This document shows positions 8,441-17,586 of a stretch of DNA of 47,396 bases, one piece after another. The number at the start of each line of letters is the position of its first letter. Positions within the stretch are counted from its first letter, which is position 1. The position numbers and the translations under genes are program-made. The notes beneath the pieces were generated by a model that ran no database searches, had not been told where the DNA came from, and worked only from the letters and a program-made list of their open reading frames with translations. This DNA is from Sulfurimonas sp. (GTDB lineage: Bacteria; Campylobacterota; Campylobacteria; Campylobacterales; Sulfurimonadaceae), in the NCBI RefSeq assembly GCF_019429335.1, contig NZ_JAHYJB010000012.1:1-47396 (forward strand). The letters are read 5' to 3'.

Positions 8441-9976
8441 ATGTATGATTTAGGCAAAAAAAACAAAAGTGTAAAATATTTTGTATTTCTAGCGATAATG
8501 CCGCTTGCTGCTATTGTTGTCATGTTCTCATATGCCTTATTTCATATTCAAAAAGATTTGGATTTTGTTCACAATGAGATAGTTGGGCTTGATGCAATAA
8601 CAAAGATAACGGATATTGTATTTGACATTCAAAAGCTAAGAGGTTTGACATGTATTGCAAATCCAAACAGCGGTTCTGCGGAGGCTATTGAGTTTCTAAA
8701 AGAGAGCATAAGTAAAGATTTGGCAGTGCTAAAACAAAAACTTTTCTACATAAAGAATAGCTCTTCTCTAAGATATGAACTGCTAGACTATATAGAGTCT
8801 ATAGATAAGAGTTCGCTTGAGTATGCAAATTTTGACTATCTGTCCAAGCTTATATCTGATTTTATGATGTTTTCATATCGTATTTCCTATCTGTCAAAAC
8901 TTATTTTAGACCCTGAGCCTTACTCCTATATTTTAGTTATAAATGCTGTCAGTTATCTTCCTGAACTTATTGAATATAACGGTCAAATAAGAGCAATAGC
9001 CTCATCAGCAGAGGAGGAGCTTCTATCCGCAGAAAAAAAACAAAGTATCAGGGTTCAGATAAATAAAATAGAAGAGAAAGTGGAGTTTGTTAAATACAAC
9101 ATGGAGATGCTCAGCGACTATATGAACGATAAAAAGATAAAAATAGTTTATGAAAAAATGCTAGAGGCGCAAGAGAGGATTTTTAATCTTACAAACAATC
9201 ACTTATTAAACAGTGAAAAGCTTCCGTTTATGCCCGATGAGCTTAACTCACTTGCGACAAGGAATATTGAGTTGATAATAGATCTGTATCGTGAAAATTC
9301 AAAGCTTCTAGACAACATCTTAGAAAAAAAGTATGATTATAGTAATAGACTCATGCTCCATATTGTCATCGCTGAATTTTTATCTATTTTATTTATTCTT
9401 TTTGTAAATATACTTTTTTACAATAAAAATAAAAAGTTTGTTGAAAAAATAGAAAAACTTACAATTACCGATTCTTTGACGTCTCTCTATAACAGAAGAT
9501 ATTTTGATCTAATATTTGACAACCTCTTAAAAACTCAAAAAAGAACCGGGCAGACGCTTGTCTTTATTATTTTGGATATAGATTTTTTCAAACAGTATAA
9601 CGATACCTATGGGCATCTGGCAGGAGATGAGGCTCTGAGGAGAGTTGCGAGCTGTCTGAATGGTTCTCTAAAGAGAGACGGAGATTTGGCTTTTAGGCTT
9701 GGAGGCGAGGAGTTTGGAGTATTGTGCAGTGGGCTTGATAACTCCCAAGCATTTGATTTTGCAAACAGCATAAGGAAATGTGTCGAAGATGAGAATATTG
9801 AGCACAAAAATAGTCTGGCAAGTCAACATGTAACAATCTCAATGGGACTGGTAGTCGTAGAGCCCGAGTTCGTAAATAGCGTAAATGACATATACAGATA
9901 CGCCGATGAAGCGCTATACAAAGCAAAAGATAACGGAAGAAACCAAGTCAGTGTTTACTTTTTTTGCAATAAGTAG
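8441..9976 (+). CDS. Membrane diguanylate cyclase with periplasmic helical sensor
   Basis: 511 aa from the ATG at 8441; a TTG at 8417 in the same frame has no better ribosome site. Membrane segments at ~13-34 and ~303-326 enclose a ~265-residue all-helical periplasmic domain. Its opening (DIQKLRGLTCI) resembles NIT-type nitrate/nitrite sensor bundles, but that is tentative. The C-terminal GGDEF domain has TDSLTSLYNRR, the active-site GGEEF at 421-425 and an RxxD inhibitory site (RDGD, 412-415). It should therefore make c-di-GMP from two GTP with product inhibition. It converges on the mod operon and ends 13 bp from modD. Confidence 0.9.
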   Translation: MYDLGKKNKSVKYFVFLAIMPLAAIVVMFSYALFHIQKDLDFVHNEIVGLDAITKITDIVFDIQKLRGLTCIANPNSGSAEAIEFLKESISKDLAVLKQKLFYIKNSSSLRYELLDYIESIDKSSLEYANFDYLSKLISDFMMFSYRISYLSKLILDPEPYSYILVINAVSYLPELIEYNGQIRAIASSAEEELLSAEKKQSIRVQINKIEEKVEFVKYNMEMLSDYMNDKKIKIVYEKMLEAQERIFNLTNNHLLNSEKLPFMPDELNSLATRNIELIIDLYRENSKLLDNILEKKYDYSNRLMLHIVIAEFLSILFILFVNILFYNKNKKFVEKIEKLTITDSLTSLYNRRYFDLIFDNLLKTQKRTGQTLVFIILDIDFFKQYNDTYGHLAGDEALRRVASCLNGSLKRDGDLAFRLGGEEFGVLCSGLDNSQAFDFANSIRKCVEDENIEHKNSLASQHVTISMGLVVVEPEFVNSVNDIYRYADEALYKAKDNGRNQVSVYFFCNK

Positions 9977-9989
9977 ACTCTTTTAAGAT

Positions 9990-10805
9990 TTATAGTTTTC
10001 CCATTTCTACTTTAATATCAAGCGGTTTTGCATGGTATGGTGAAGATGTAACTATGAGATCAACTCCCGTTTTTGCAAACTCCGTAACATTTTCAAGATT
10101 TATACCGCCTGTCGCGGAGATAGTGATGTTCTTAAACTCCTCTTTTAGTTTTACACACTCTTTGAGCATCTTAAAATCCATTTTTTCACACTGAAGTATA
10201 TCTACTCCCAAAGAGGCAAAATAGTGTGCATCTTGAGGGTTGTCTACCTCTGCCGTAATCTTTTTTTCTATAAATTTTCTCTTTAGGGTTTTAAAACTTC
10301 TCTCTAGTTCTTGCTTGTCGCTAAGAAATACCAAATGTTGCTCAAAGATTAAAATCGAATCATAGAGTCCAAGCCGATGAGGTGCTCCACCGCCGTCCAT
10401 TACCGCTTTTAACATGAGCTCTTTTGAACCTGGGAAATTTTTTCTTGTTGTTATTATGGCAATATCCGGATTGATGGCTTTTGCAAGTTGCAGCATTTTG
10501 TCTGTATACGTGGCGATGCCACTCATATACTCAAAGATATTTTGAGATATTTTCCAAGCATGATGAAGCGATTTTGCATTTCCGCTGCACTCCAAAATAG
10601 TCTCTTTTGGAGCAGTCATATCGCCGTTTTTTTTCAAAAATCTATATTTTAAACCACACTTTTTTACAATCTTCTCTACTTCATCGCAGCCGCTGAGGAT
10701 TATCTCACTCTTTGGAGCAAAACTCATAGAACCCTCTTTAACGCCGATTCCCAGCCCAAAAGTTGTCAAATCAAAATAGCCGCCGTCTTCAAATAGCAGA
10801 TCCAT
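9990..10805 (-). CDS. modD: ModD, quinolinate phosphoribosyltransferase-like protein
   Basis: 271-aa NadC-fold protein. NadC-type motifs include ETILECSGNAKSLHHAWK, a substrate-site stretch ITTRKNFPGSKELMLKAV, AEVDNPQDA and ISATGGINLENV near the C-terminus. As the last gene of a molybdate transport operon, it matches ModD, a NadC paralogue found with mod genes. ModD's biochemical role is not established; phosphoribosyl transfer to an unknown acceptor is the usual guess. Start ATG at 10805, 3 bp after the TSUP permease. A true NadC remains possible, but location favours ModD. Confidence 0.85.
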   Translation of the reverse strand: MDLLFEDGGYFDLTTFGLGIGVKEGSMSFAPKSEIILSGCDEVEKIVKKCGLKYRFLKKNGDMTAPKETILECSGNAKSLHHAWKISQNIFEYMSGIATYTDKMLQLAKAINPDIAIITTRKNFPGSKELMLKAVMDGGGAPHRLGLYDSILIFEQHLVFLSDKQELERSFKTLKRKFIEKKITAEVDNPQDAHYFASLGVDILQCEKMDFKMLKECVKLKEEFKNITISATGGINLENVTEFAKTGVDLIVTSSPYHAKPLDIKVEMGKL

Positions 10806-10808
10806 ATA

Positions 10809-11582
10809 CTAAACCTTTTTTTTACTAAAAAGTTTATATGCGGAGATTAAAAGGATAATTCCAAGTAAAGCTTCTAAATAAAGGGCATCTACTATCCCAT
10901 ACGCTAAAGCTCCTATAAAAGCACCGATCATAGAACCGATTGCCATATAGATGATAATCTCTTTAAAACCAAAAACTTCTTGCAGTCTCTTTGTTTTATT
11001 GTATTTATAAATACCCACAAGTAAAGTAGGAAACGATATAAGCAGACTTAATGTTCCTGCTGTTTTTATATCTACAGAATACAAAAGTACGATAGTAGGG
11101 ATAAGAAGCTCTCCGCCGGCGACTCCCAAAATAGAACTTATCATCCCTATGCCCACACCAAGAGCAAAACCTAAAATAATCCCAATCCATGAAGGAATTA
11201 AAACTTCACTTTTAAAATCAAAAAACATATGGCTAAAAAGTACAAAACTTAAAAATACAAGTAAGATAAATATATAACCGTTAAGCTTTTGTTTATCAAT
11301 GCTTGAAGCTTTGTTTGCCCCGATGTAAGCACCTATAAGAGTTCCTGTTAAAAGATTGGCAACTATATAAAAATTTGAATATATACTCTCATCTATCCCT
11401 CTAAAAATCAAAGCGAAGAATACTGTTACTAACGAGATGATTATATTGAGCATTACCGCATGGAGAGTGTCTATTTTTAAAATACCAACCAAAAAAGGGA
11501 GGCGAAACTCTGCACCTCCCAAACCGATAAGCCCTCCTAGGGAGCCTATAGAAGCTCCGCCTATAAATGATTTGAGTTTCAC
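10809..11582 (-). CDS. TSUP-family (TauE/SafE) membrane permease
   Basis: 257 aa with about eight hydrophobic segments and two internally similar glycine-rich openings (ASIGSLGGLIGLGGAEFRLP near the N-terminus and GMISSILGVAGGELLIP near residue 150), typical of the TSUP family. Known members move sulfite, sulfonates and related anions, often outward. It starts with GTG overlapping the modC stop by one base (TAGTG) and lies between modC and modD, so it is co-transcribed with molybdate uptake genes. A role with molybdate, tungstate or a competing oxyanion is inferred only from position. Confidence 0.85.
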   Translation of the reverse strand: MKLKSFIGGASIGSLGGLIGLGGAEFRLPFLVGILKIDTLHAVMLNIIISLVTVFFALIFRGIDESIYSNFYIVANLLTGTLIGAYIGANKASSIDKQKLNGYIFILLVFLSFVLFSHMFFDFKSEVLIPSWIGIILGFALGVGIGMISSILGVAGGELLIPTIVLLYSVDIKTAGTLSLLISFPTLLVGIYKYNKTKRLQEVFGFKEIIIYMAIGSMIGAFIGALAYGIVDALYLEALLGIILLISAYKLFSKKKV

Positions 11583-12436
11583 TACAAACCTTTGATTATA
11601 GGGCTAAATGCTTTAGTGCTTAAACTTACACTTTGACCTATTTTTAAACTATTAGCTTCATTATCGCTTATTACCACTTCAACTAACTGTTGACCGACTG
11701 AAACTATGGCTATGTTTATCACATCTACTTTTACTATATCGAGTAACTCACCCTCAAAAGAGAATTTTTGACTCCCACTAGTTTTGAGTAAAATATCTTT
11801 TGGCGAGCCGTCGTTTACAATCTCTCCAAAATTTAACATAACCACTCTTTGCGCCAATCTATATATCTCACTTGGATCATGGCTTACCATAATTGTTGTA
11901 GTTTTAAACTCTTTATGGAGTGTTAATATCTCTTGCTGGAGTTTTGTTCTCATGGTAGGATCAAGTGCCGATAAAGGCTCATCCATGAGTAAAAGATTTG
12001 GTTTATTCATCATAGCACGACAAAGACTCACACGCTGTTTTTGCCCACCGCTTAAGGTGTTTGGCAGCCTTGCCTTTAGTTCAGCCATCTCCGTCATCCC
12101 CAATAGACTCTCTGCCAATCGCTTGTCATTGTTTACATAGAGCAAATTATCAAGTACACTCATGTTATTAAAGAGTGCATAATCTTGAAATACAAATCCT
12201 ATTTTCCTTTTTTGTGAGGGTAAACAAAACTTCTTATCAAGCCAAACTTCATCACTCATTTGAATAGTTCCGCTAGCATCTTCAAGACCTGCCAAAATTC
12301 TTAAAAGTGTAGTTTTTCCACTTCCGCTTTGCCCTGCGAGTGCGACAAAGTCACCATCTTCAACAGTTAGGTTTACATTCAAATCCATTTGACCGTCTGC
12401 GCCATGGAGTTTTTTATTTATGTCTATTTTTATCAC
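11582..12436 (-). CDS. modC: Molybdate ABC transporter ATP-binding protein ModC
   Basis: 284 aa. The ABC ATPase domain has Walker A GQSGSGKTT (35-43), Q-loop VFQDYALF, signature LSGGQKQR (128-135), Walker B LLLMDEP (148-154) and switch His in VSHDPSE. Residues ~220-284 form one TOBE/Mop oxyanion-binding domain; full-length E. coli ModC is longer (about 350 aa). It powers uptake through ModB. Start is GTG directly after the modB stop. It belongs to the continuous leftward mod unit. Confidence 0.95.
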   Translation of the reverse strand: MIKIDINKKLHGADGQMDLNVNLTVEDGDFVALAGQSGSGKTTLLRILAGLEDASGTIQMSDEVWLDKKFCLPSQKRKIGFVFQDYALFNNMSVLDNLLYVNNDKRLAESLLGMTEMAELKARLPNTLSGGQKQRVSLCRAMMNKPNLLLMDEPLSALDPTMRTKLQQEILTLHKEFKTTTIMVSHDPSEIYRLAQRVVMLNFGEIVNDGSPKDILLKTSGSQKFSFEGELLDIVKVDVINIAIVSVGQQLVEVVISDNEANSLKIGQSVSLSTKAFSPIIKGL

Positions 12437-13126
12437 TTATACCCCTATTTTATTCTGGTTGCCGTTAAAAATATAAACACTAAGAAGTACCAAAAAGCTA
12501 ATAACCACCATGATGGCACTGTAAATATGAGCTGAAGTATAATCCATTATTTCAACCATCTCATAAATAGCAACAGATGCCACTTTTGTCTCACCCGGAA
12601 TGCTTCCCCCAACCATCAAGACAACTCCAAACTCTCCGACCGTGTGGGCAAATGTAACTATAATAGCAGTCATAAGTGCCGGTTTCATGTTTGGAAGAGC
12701 AACTTTAATTATGGTTTCAAACTTACTTTTACCGGTTAAATAGCTAGCTTCGAGCATATTTTTATTTATAGATTCAAATCCCCCCTGAAGAGGTTGCACC
12801 ATAAACGGAAGAGAGTAAAAAGCACTAGCTACTACAAGCCCCGTAAAGTTAAAAACAAGTTTTACCCCAAAAACATCTTCAAAAAACGCCCCGACAGGAG
12901 AGTTTTGTGACAGTGCTACAAGGATATAAAAGCCTAAAACAGAAGGCGGCAGTACAAGAGGAAGTGCTGTTAAACTCTCCCAAAACGGCTTCATCTTTGA
13001 CTTTGTTTGAGATAGATACCAAGCCAAAGGGGTACTAATAATAAAAAGTATCAAAGTTGTTAAACCGGCTAGTTTAAAAGAGATTAAAAATGGTTCAAAC
13101 TCTAAGTTATGAAACAGCTCAATCAT
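12437..13126 (-). CDS. modB: Molybdate ABC transporter permease ModB
   Basis: Inner-membrane permease of about 229 aa with five to six hydrophobic segments and the cytoplasmic EAA loop (EASYLTGKSKFE, then LPNMKP) that docks on ModC. LPLVLPPSVLGFY and HTVGEFGVVLMVGGSIPGET are classic ModB stretches. I place the start at the ATG 13126, overlapping the molbindin stop by 8 bp; an in-frame GTG at 13138 is the alternative. The tight overlap suggests translational coupling. Confidence 0.94.
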   Translation of the reverse strand: MIELFHNLEFEPFLISFKLAGLTTLILFIISTPLAWYLSQTKSKMKPFWESLTALPLVLPPSVLGFYILVALSQNSPVGAFFEDVFGVKLVFNFTGLVVASAFYSLPFMVQPLQGGFESINKNMLEASYLTGKSKFETIIKVALPNMKPALMTAIIVTFAHTVGEFGVVLMVGGSIPGETKVASVAIYEMVEIMDYTSAHIYSAIMVVISFLVLLSVYIFNGNQNKIGV

Positions 13127-13520
13127 CACAAATCTCACTTATTGAAACTTCACTTGCTTTTATAAGAGCCGTGACCCTATCTCCTGCTTTTAAATTCATT
13201 CGCTTAGATGAATCTACGGTAATAATTGACTCCAAATCAGTGTCAAAAAACTTAAGTTTTATATTGGATAAAAGTTGCCCGTTTTCACAAGATACAATGG
13301 TTGTTTCTAATTTATTTGAGTAACTAACCTCACCGCTAAAATCTTTGGCAATTGCTACATGAGACGGTTTAACGGCAAGCTTCACTTTTGTTCCGACTTG
13401 GATGGCATCATTTAAGTCCAAACTCATCATAGATAAAGTTTGACCGTTGCAGTCAAACTTTACTATATGCAAACTATCACAAGCTTCTATTTGTGTTACA
13501 GTTGCAATCAAACTGCTCAT
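13119..13520 (-). CDS. Stand-alone molbindin (two TOBE/Mop domains)
   Basis: 133-aa soluble protein made of two Mop-like repeats (residues ~1-65 and ~66-133), each ending in the TOBE pattern: TKVKLAVKPSHVAIAKD and GDRVTALIKASEVSISE. Molbindins bind molybdate or tungstate and are thought to store or hand on the oxyanion in the cytoplasm. The ATG at 13520 overlaps the modA stop by 4 bp and its own stop overlaps modB. Placement between modA and modB is unusual but clearly within the operon. Confidence 0.88.
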   Translation of the reverse strand: MSSLIATVTQIEACDSLHIVKFDCNGQTLSMMSLDLNDAIQVGTKVKLAVKPSHVAIAKDFSGEVSYSNKLETTIVSCENGQLLSNIKLKFFDTDLESIITVDSSKRMNLKAGDRVTALIKASEVSISEICDD

Positions 13521-14263
13521 GGAACTAAATATCCAAAATCAATTAATATTTTTTTCGCTTGAGCACCTAACATAAAATCATAAAATGCTTTCGCATCACT
13601 GTTGTCTTTAGCATTTTTAATGATTACAATCCCTTGATTAATTGGGGTGTAAAGCTTAGAATCCACATCTACCCAATGCACACCCTCTTTGTACTGAGTC
13701 ATTTTAGGGCTATAGAGTGAAGATTTTGCAATGAAGCCTATATCCGCAGCTGTTACAGCATAAGAAACTGTTTGGGAGATAGATTCTGCATATACAAATT
13801 TACTCTCTACATCAGCTAATACTCCGGCATTTTTTATAGCTTCAAGAGCTGCTTTGCCGTACGGGGCAGTTTTTGGATTTGCTATTGCTATTTTCTGGAT
13901 ACTTTGATCTTTAAGAAGATTTATTGATTTTGAAAAATCTTTTTGACTATTGCTCAGCATCGCTAAACTTCCTTGTGCATACACAACCGGTACCGTAATC
14001 GCAATACCTTCTTCATATAAGCTTTGCGGAAACATCATATTTGCCGCCATAAAAAGTTGGTATGGCGCTCCATTTTTAATTTGAGCAGTGAGTTTTCCAC
14101 TACTCCCTAAAGTTACCTTTACTTGTGTGTCGGGATTTGTTTTATGAAACTCCTCTAAAAGTTTATCCATAGCATAACTCACATTTGCAGCAACTGCTAC
14201 ATTGATAGTTCCTGCAAACAGACTCATACTTAAAACCATTAAACCTAGTACTATTTTTTTCAT
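13517..14263 (-). CDS. modA: Molybdate-binding periplasmic protein ModA
   Basis: 248 aa with a signal peptide (MKKIVLGLMVLSMSLFAG). It shows the ModA pattern: AANVSYAMDKLLEEF, TLGSSGKLTAQIKNGAP (ligand Ser residues), ANPKTAPYGKAALEA and AADIGFIAKSSL, and ends in DFMLGAQAKKILIDFGY. It captures molybdate or tungstate in the periplasm for ModBC. It starts 9 bp after the porin stop and its stop overlaps the molbindin start. Molybdate versus tungstate preference cannot be settled from sequence. Confidence 0.95.
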   Translation of the reverse strand: MKKIVLGLMVLSMSLFAGTINVAVAANVSYAMDKLLEEFHKTNPDTQVKVTLGSSGKLTAQIKNGAPYQLFMAANMMFPQSLYEEGIAITVPVVYAQGSLAMLSNSQKDFSKSINLLKDQSIQKIAIANPKTAPYGKAALEAIKNAGVLADVESKFVYAESISQTVSYAVTAADIGFIAKSSLYSPKMTQYKEGVHWVDVDSKLYTPINQGIVIIKNAKDNSDAKAFYDFMLGAQAKKILIDFGYLVP

Positions 14264-14272
14264 CTTTAATCC

Positions 14273-15727
14273 TTAAAATAGGTAGTTCAGCTCAAAACGA
14301 GCATCTAAACTATCCGCATCTACTTTATCAGTATCCGTGTAACCTAATCTTAAACGCCACTGTAGCTCTGGCATCATAGGCAAGTTTTGTACAAATCCTG
14401 CATAATAGAAGTTTTCATCAAACTGTCCTTTGTCCTCATCGGCGTCTGTGTGAAGAGCAGAGAGTTGCATATACACATCCTTGTAAACTCCTGTTTTATT
14501 TGGGTTTATAGTTAATTCGGCACGATAACTTTTTGTATTTGCTACCCAGTTGTATCTTGCCATAGAACGAGTGTAACCTGCTGTTGGAAATCCTCTCCAT
14601 GGAGTTACTAAATCCGCTTCGTCAAACACCTTTGAATACCCGAGATTTAGTTTAAAAACATCATACGCAGCAACTAAACGAGCAGCTATCATTTGCGAAT
14701 CAAGTGAGTTTGGGTCTTTGTATCCGGTTGGTGTTGCATCATAAGCCGCGCCTCCAATGTCACCTGCTCCGTTATCAAACTGTTTGATATAGCGAACACC
14801 CGGCGAGAGAGAAAAGCTACCCATGTTTATTTTGTAATTTGCCTCTGCCATTGTCTCAGATATAAGCTCAGGTACCGCGTAAAATGATGCGTCGAGTTTT
14901 AAATTTTCTATAGATGTATTATGAATATCTCCTGTTATTAAAGGGGCATCTTCTTTCCCGACAGCTTTTAATTTTGTATATGTCAAACCCTTATGCATTG
15001 CCGAATCATCATTTTGATCCCAAGACGGGTTTAAAGATGAAGAAGAGCTTGCATCACCGTATGCCAAAACTGAGTGCGTGTCTGTATGCGCACGGAGTTT
15101 TTCTTTTGCTAGATACGCAAGTTTAATCGGAGTTTTTGAAACAAGAGTTGTGTTAAAAACTATACCGTCAAAAGCGTTTGGTATCATTTTTGTATCGTTT
15201 GAAGCAGTATAAAAAGTTTCTACTAACTGACGACCAACTGTTATGCTACTTTTTTCTAAACCGCTATAGCGGATGTAAGCCTGCCCTAAAGCACTCATAT
15301 TTTGATTTCCCGTATTGCTATAATCAAATCTACTAAGAACATCTTGCCCTGGTTTAGCAAATTTAATGTCGGCTTCTGATAAGTTTGTAAATCCATGACT
15401 ATAGTAAAGAGCACCTCTAAAATCGAAGTCATTATAGATGGCACTTTGATACACTAATGAACCGCCCAAACCGCTTGTGTAGTGATCTTTTTGTTTGCTG
15501 TTTTCTTCTTCCCATTTGTACATAAATGTATTTGAGCGAAGTCTGCCGTAAAAAATCCCCTCTTTAAACATTTGCGAAAAATTATCAACTTGTTTAGGTT
15601 TTTGACTATAGACCAGTTGATAATTTGTTTTAAGTGCCTGTTTAGGAACTTCGTCATTTGCACTTGTTACGGTTGTTACAAGTAGTGCCGCCGCTATAAC
15701 AGTGCTTAATCGAATTTTTGTTTTCAA
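14273..15727 (-). CDS. OprD-like outer-membrane porin in the mod operon
   Basis: 484 aa: signal peptide of ~23 residues, then alternating beta-strand sequence ending in FELNYLF, a C-terminal aromatic typical of outer-membrane barrels. YGRLRSNTF, SALGQAYIRYSGLE, TVGRQLVETFY and NAFDGIVFNTT match the OprD/campylobacterial porin pattern. The start is TTG (15727) with only an A-rich ribosome site; the signal peptide begins exactly there. Position between modE and modA suggests it passes molybdate or another oxyanion across the outer membrane (inference). Confidence 0.85.
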   Translation of the reverse strand: MKTKIRLSTVIAAALLVTTVTSANDEVPKQALKTNYQLVYSQKPKQVDNFSQMFKEGIFYGRLRSNTFMYKWEEENSKQKDHYTSGLGGSLVYQSAIYNDFDFRGALYYSHGFTNLSEADIKFAKPGQDVLSRFDYSNTGNQNMSALGQAYIRYSGLEKSSITVGRQLVETFYTASNDTKMIPNAFDGIVFNTTLVSKTPIKLAYLAKEKLRAHTDTHSVLAYGDASSSSSLNPSWDQNDDSAMHKGLTYTKLKAVGKEDAPLITGDIHNTSIENLKLDASFYAVPELISETMAEANYKINMGSFSLSPGVRYIKQFDNGAGDIGGAAYDATPTGYKDPNSLDSQMIAARLVAAYDVFKLNLGYSKVFDEADLVTPWRGFPTAGYTRSMARYNWVANTKSYRAELTINPNKTGVYKDVYMQLSALHTDADEDKGQFDENFYYAGFVQNLPMMPELQWRLRLGYTDTDKVDADSLDARFELNYLF

Positions 15728-15791
15728 TCTGTTTTTCTTTTAATGTAATTTTAATTTGTTATACTTTTATCGCTTCTTCCAAAGCACTTGT

Positions 15792-15833
15792 CTTGCAGTT
15801 ACCGCTGCAAGGCTTTTAATTCTCATCTCTCAT
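15792..15833 (-). promoter_or_regulatory. Hairpin and minimal reading frame in the modE-porin gap
   Basis: In the 160-bp gap, reading leftward, a good Shine-Dalgarno (GGAGGTC) precedes an ATG at 15833 and a five-codon frame (MRDEN, stop at 15816-15818). It is followed at once by a perfect hairpin, CTTGCAG / CTGCAAG with a 6-nt loop (15792-15811), with no U run. It could be an RNA-processing or coupling element ahead of the porin. A leader peptide is only a possibility. Confidence 0.35.
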
Positions 15834-15887
15834 TTGACCTCCAACTTTTAATTTTCGTAATATTAAAAAATCCATAGCGATGATTTT

Positions 15888-16679
15888 TTACCATCTGCCT
15901 AAGATAATGCTTTTTGGTTTACAAAAAGCGCTCACCTGCATCCCTTTTTTGAGATTTAATTTCTCAAGCAGCTCTGTTGGCATAATAGAACATACCGTGT
16001 TAGAGCCTTTTAGCTCAATGATAACCTCTGCATTTAAACTATCATGTTCTATTCGGATAATTTTCCCTATGAAACTGTTCATATCGTTTTTATCGGGTGA
16101 AAATTCATCATTTAAAATCAGAGCGTTTGCTTTAAAGAGCACATACAGCTCCATGCCTACATCAATTTCAAGAGTAGTTAACGAATCATTTGTGATGATT
16201 GCCGTTATATTCTCTTTGTTGTTAAGCTCAAGAGAGAGTATGCTCTCAACAGCTCCACTTTGAATAGTTAAAACTTTTGTCTTTAGCTGATTTCTTGCAC
16301 TTATACGGATATCCATACTCTTTAAAAGATGGATATGTCCATTTTTTTCACTTACGCGCTTGGAGAGATTTTCTAAAAATTGCTGATGCTCTTCTTGAAG
16401 GATTTTGTAGGTGTCTATAAGCTCTTTTGCATATTCACTTAGATGTGTTCCGCCGCCGCCTTTGCCACCTTTAGAACTCGTAACAAGCGGAAATTCAGAG
16501 AGGTTATTCATGGCATCTACCGCATCCCATGCAGCTTTGTAGCTCATCTTCATGGATTTAGCCGCTTTTGTTATGGAACCCTCTTTTTGGATGTGTATTA
16601 AAAGTTCCATGCGACCTTGTCCAAGGAAGCTATGTTCTGATTTATTTATCCATAATCGTCCGTTAATACTGTTTGGCAT
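15888..16679 (-). CDS. modE: Molybdate-responsive regulator ModE
   Basis: 263 aa. Residues ~10-115 form a ModE-type LysR-like winged HTH (GRMELLIHIQKEGSITKAAK, SYKAAWDAVDAMN, then a glycine-rich wing GGKGGGGTHLSE). Two Mop domains follow (~125-190 and ~198-263) and bind molybdate. ModE-molybdate typically represses molybdate uptake genes. ATG at 16679 has AAGGA upstream. It heads the leftward mod array and has a ModE-type palindrome across its own promoter, so autorepression is likely. Confidence 0.94.
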   Translation of the reverse strand: MPNSINGRLWINKSEHSFLGQGRMELLIHIQKEGSITKAAKSMKMSYKAAWDAVDAMNNLSEFPLVTSSKGGKGGGGTHLSEYAKELIDTYKILQEEHQQFLENLSKRVSEKNGHIHLLKSMDIRISARNQLKTKVLTIQSGAVESILSLELNNKENITAIITNDSLTTLEIDVGMELYVLFKANALILNDEFSPDKNDMNSFIGKIIRIEHDSLNAEVIIELKGSNTVCSIMPTELLEKLNLKKGMQVSAFCKPKSIILGRW

Positions 16680-16700
16680 GGTTTTCCTTAAATGTTAAAA

Positions 16701-16733
16701 GCGTAGTATATAAAAATATATAACGCTTGTCAA
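16701..16733 (-). promoter_or_regulatory. modE promoter with overlapping ModE operator
   Basis: On the minus strand, TTGACA (16728-16733) and TATACT (16705-16710) are separated by exactly 17 bp: a near-perfect sigma-70 promoter. The palindrome 16701-16726 has half-sites GCGTAGTATAT and ATATATAACGC around AAAA, with two mismatches between arms. It resembles the ModE box (TATATA core, CG-containing flanks) and covers the spacer and -10, an ideal place for repression. Confidence 0.8.
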
Positions 16734-16740
16734 TTATATT

Positions 16741-16782
16741 AAAAACTATACATGCAGGATTCAATCTGCCTGTATAGTTTTT
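16741..16782. terminator. Strong bidirectional terminator-like hairpin between modE and pyrH
   Basis: AAAAACTATACA (16741-16752) pairs perfectly with TGTATAGTTTTT (16771-16782); inside it GCAG (16754-16757) pairs with CTGC (16766-16769). With A runs on the left and T runs on the right it would terminate in both directions. It lies upstream of both divergent genes, where a terminator is not needed by either, so insulation or a relic of a lost gene is possible. Confidence 0.7.
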
Positions 16783-16860
16783 TTAAAAGCAGTAAGAAGA
16801 ATAGTTTATAAAACAAAGCAAAACAAAAGCCAATTTTAAGTACAATCTGCGTAATTTTAA

Positions 16861-17586
<726 letters not shown>

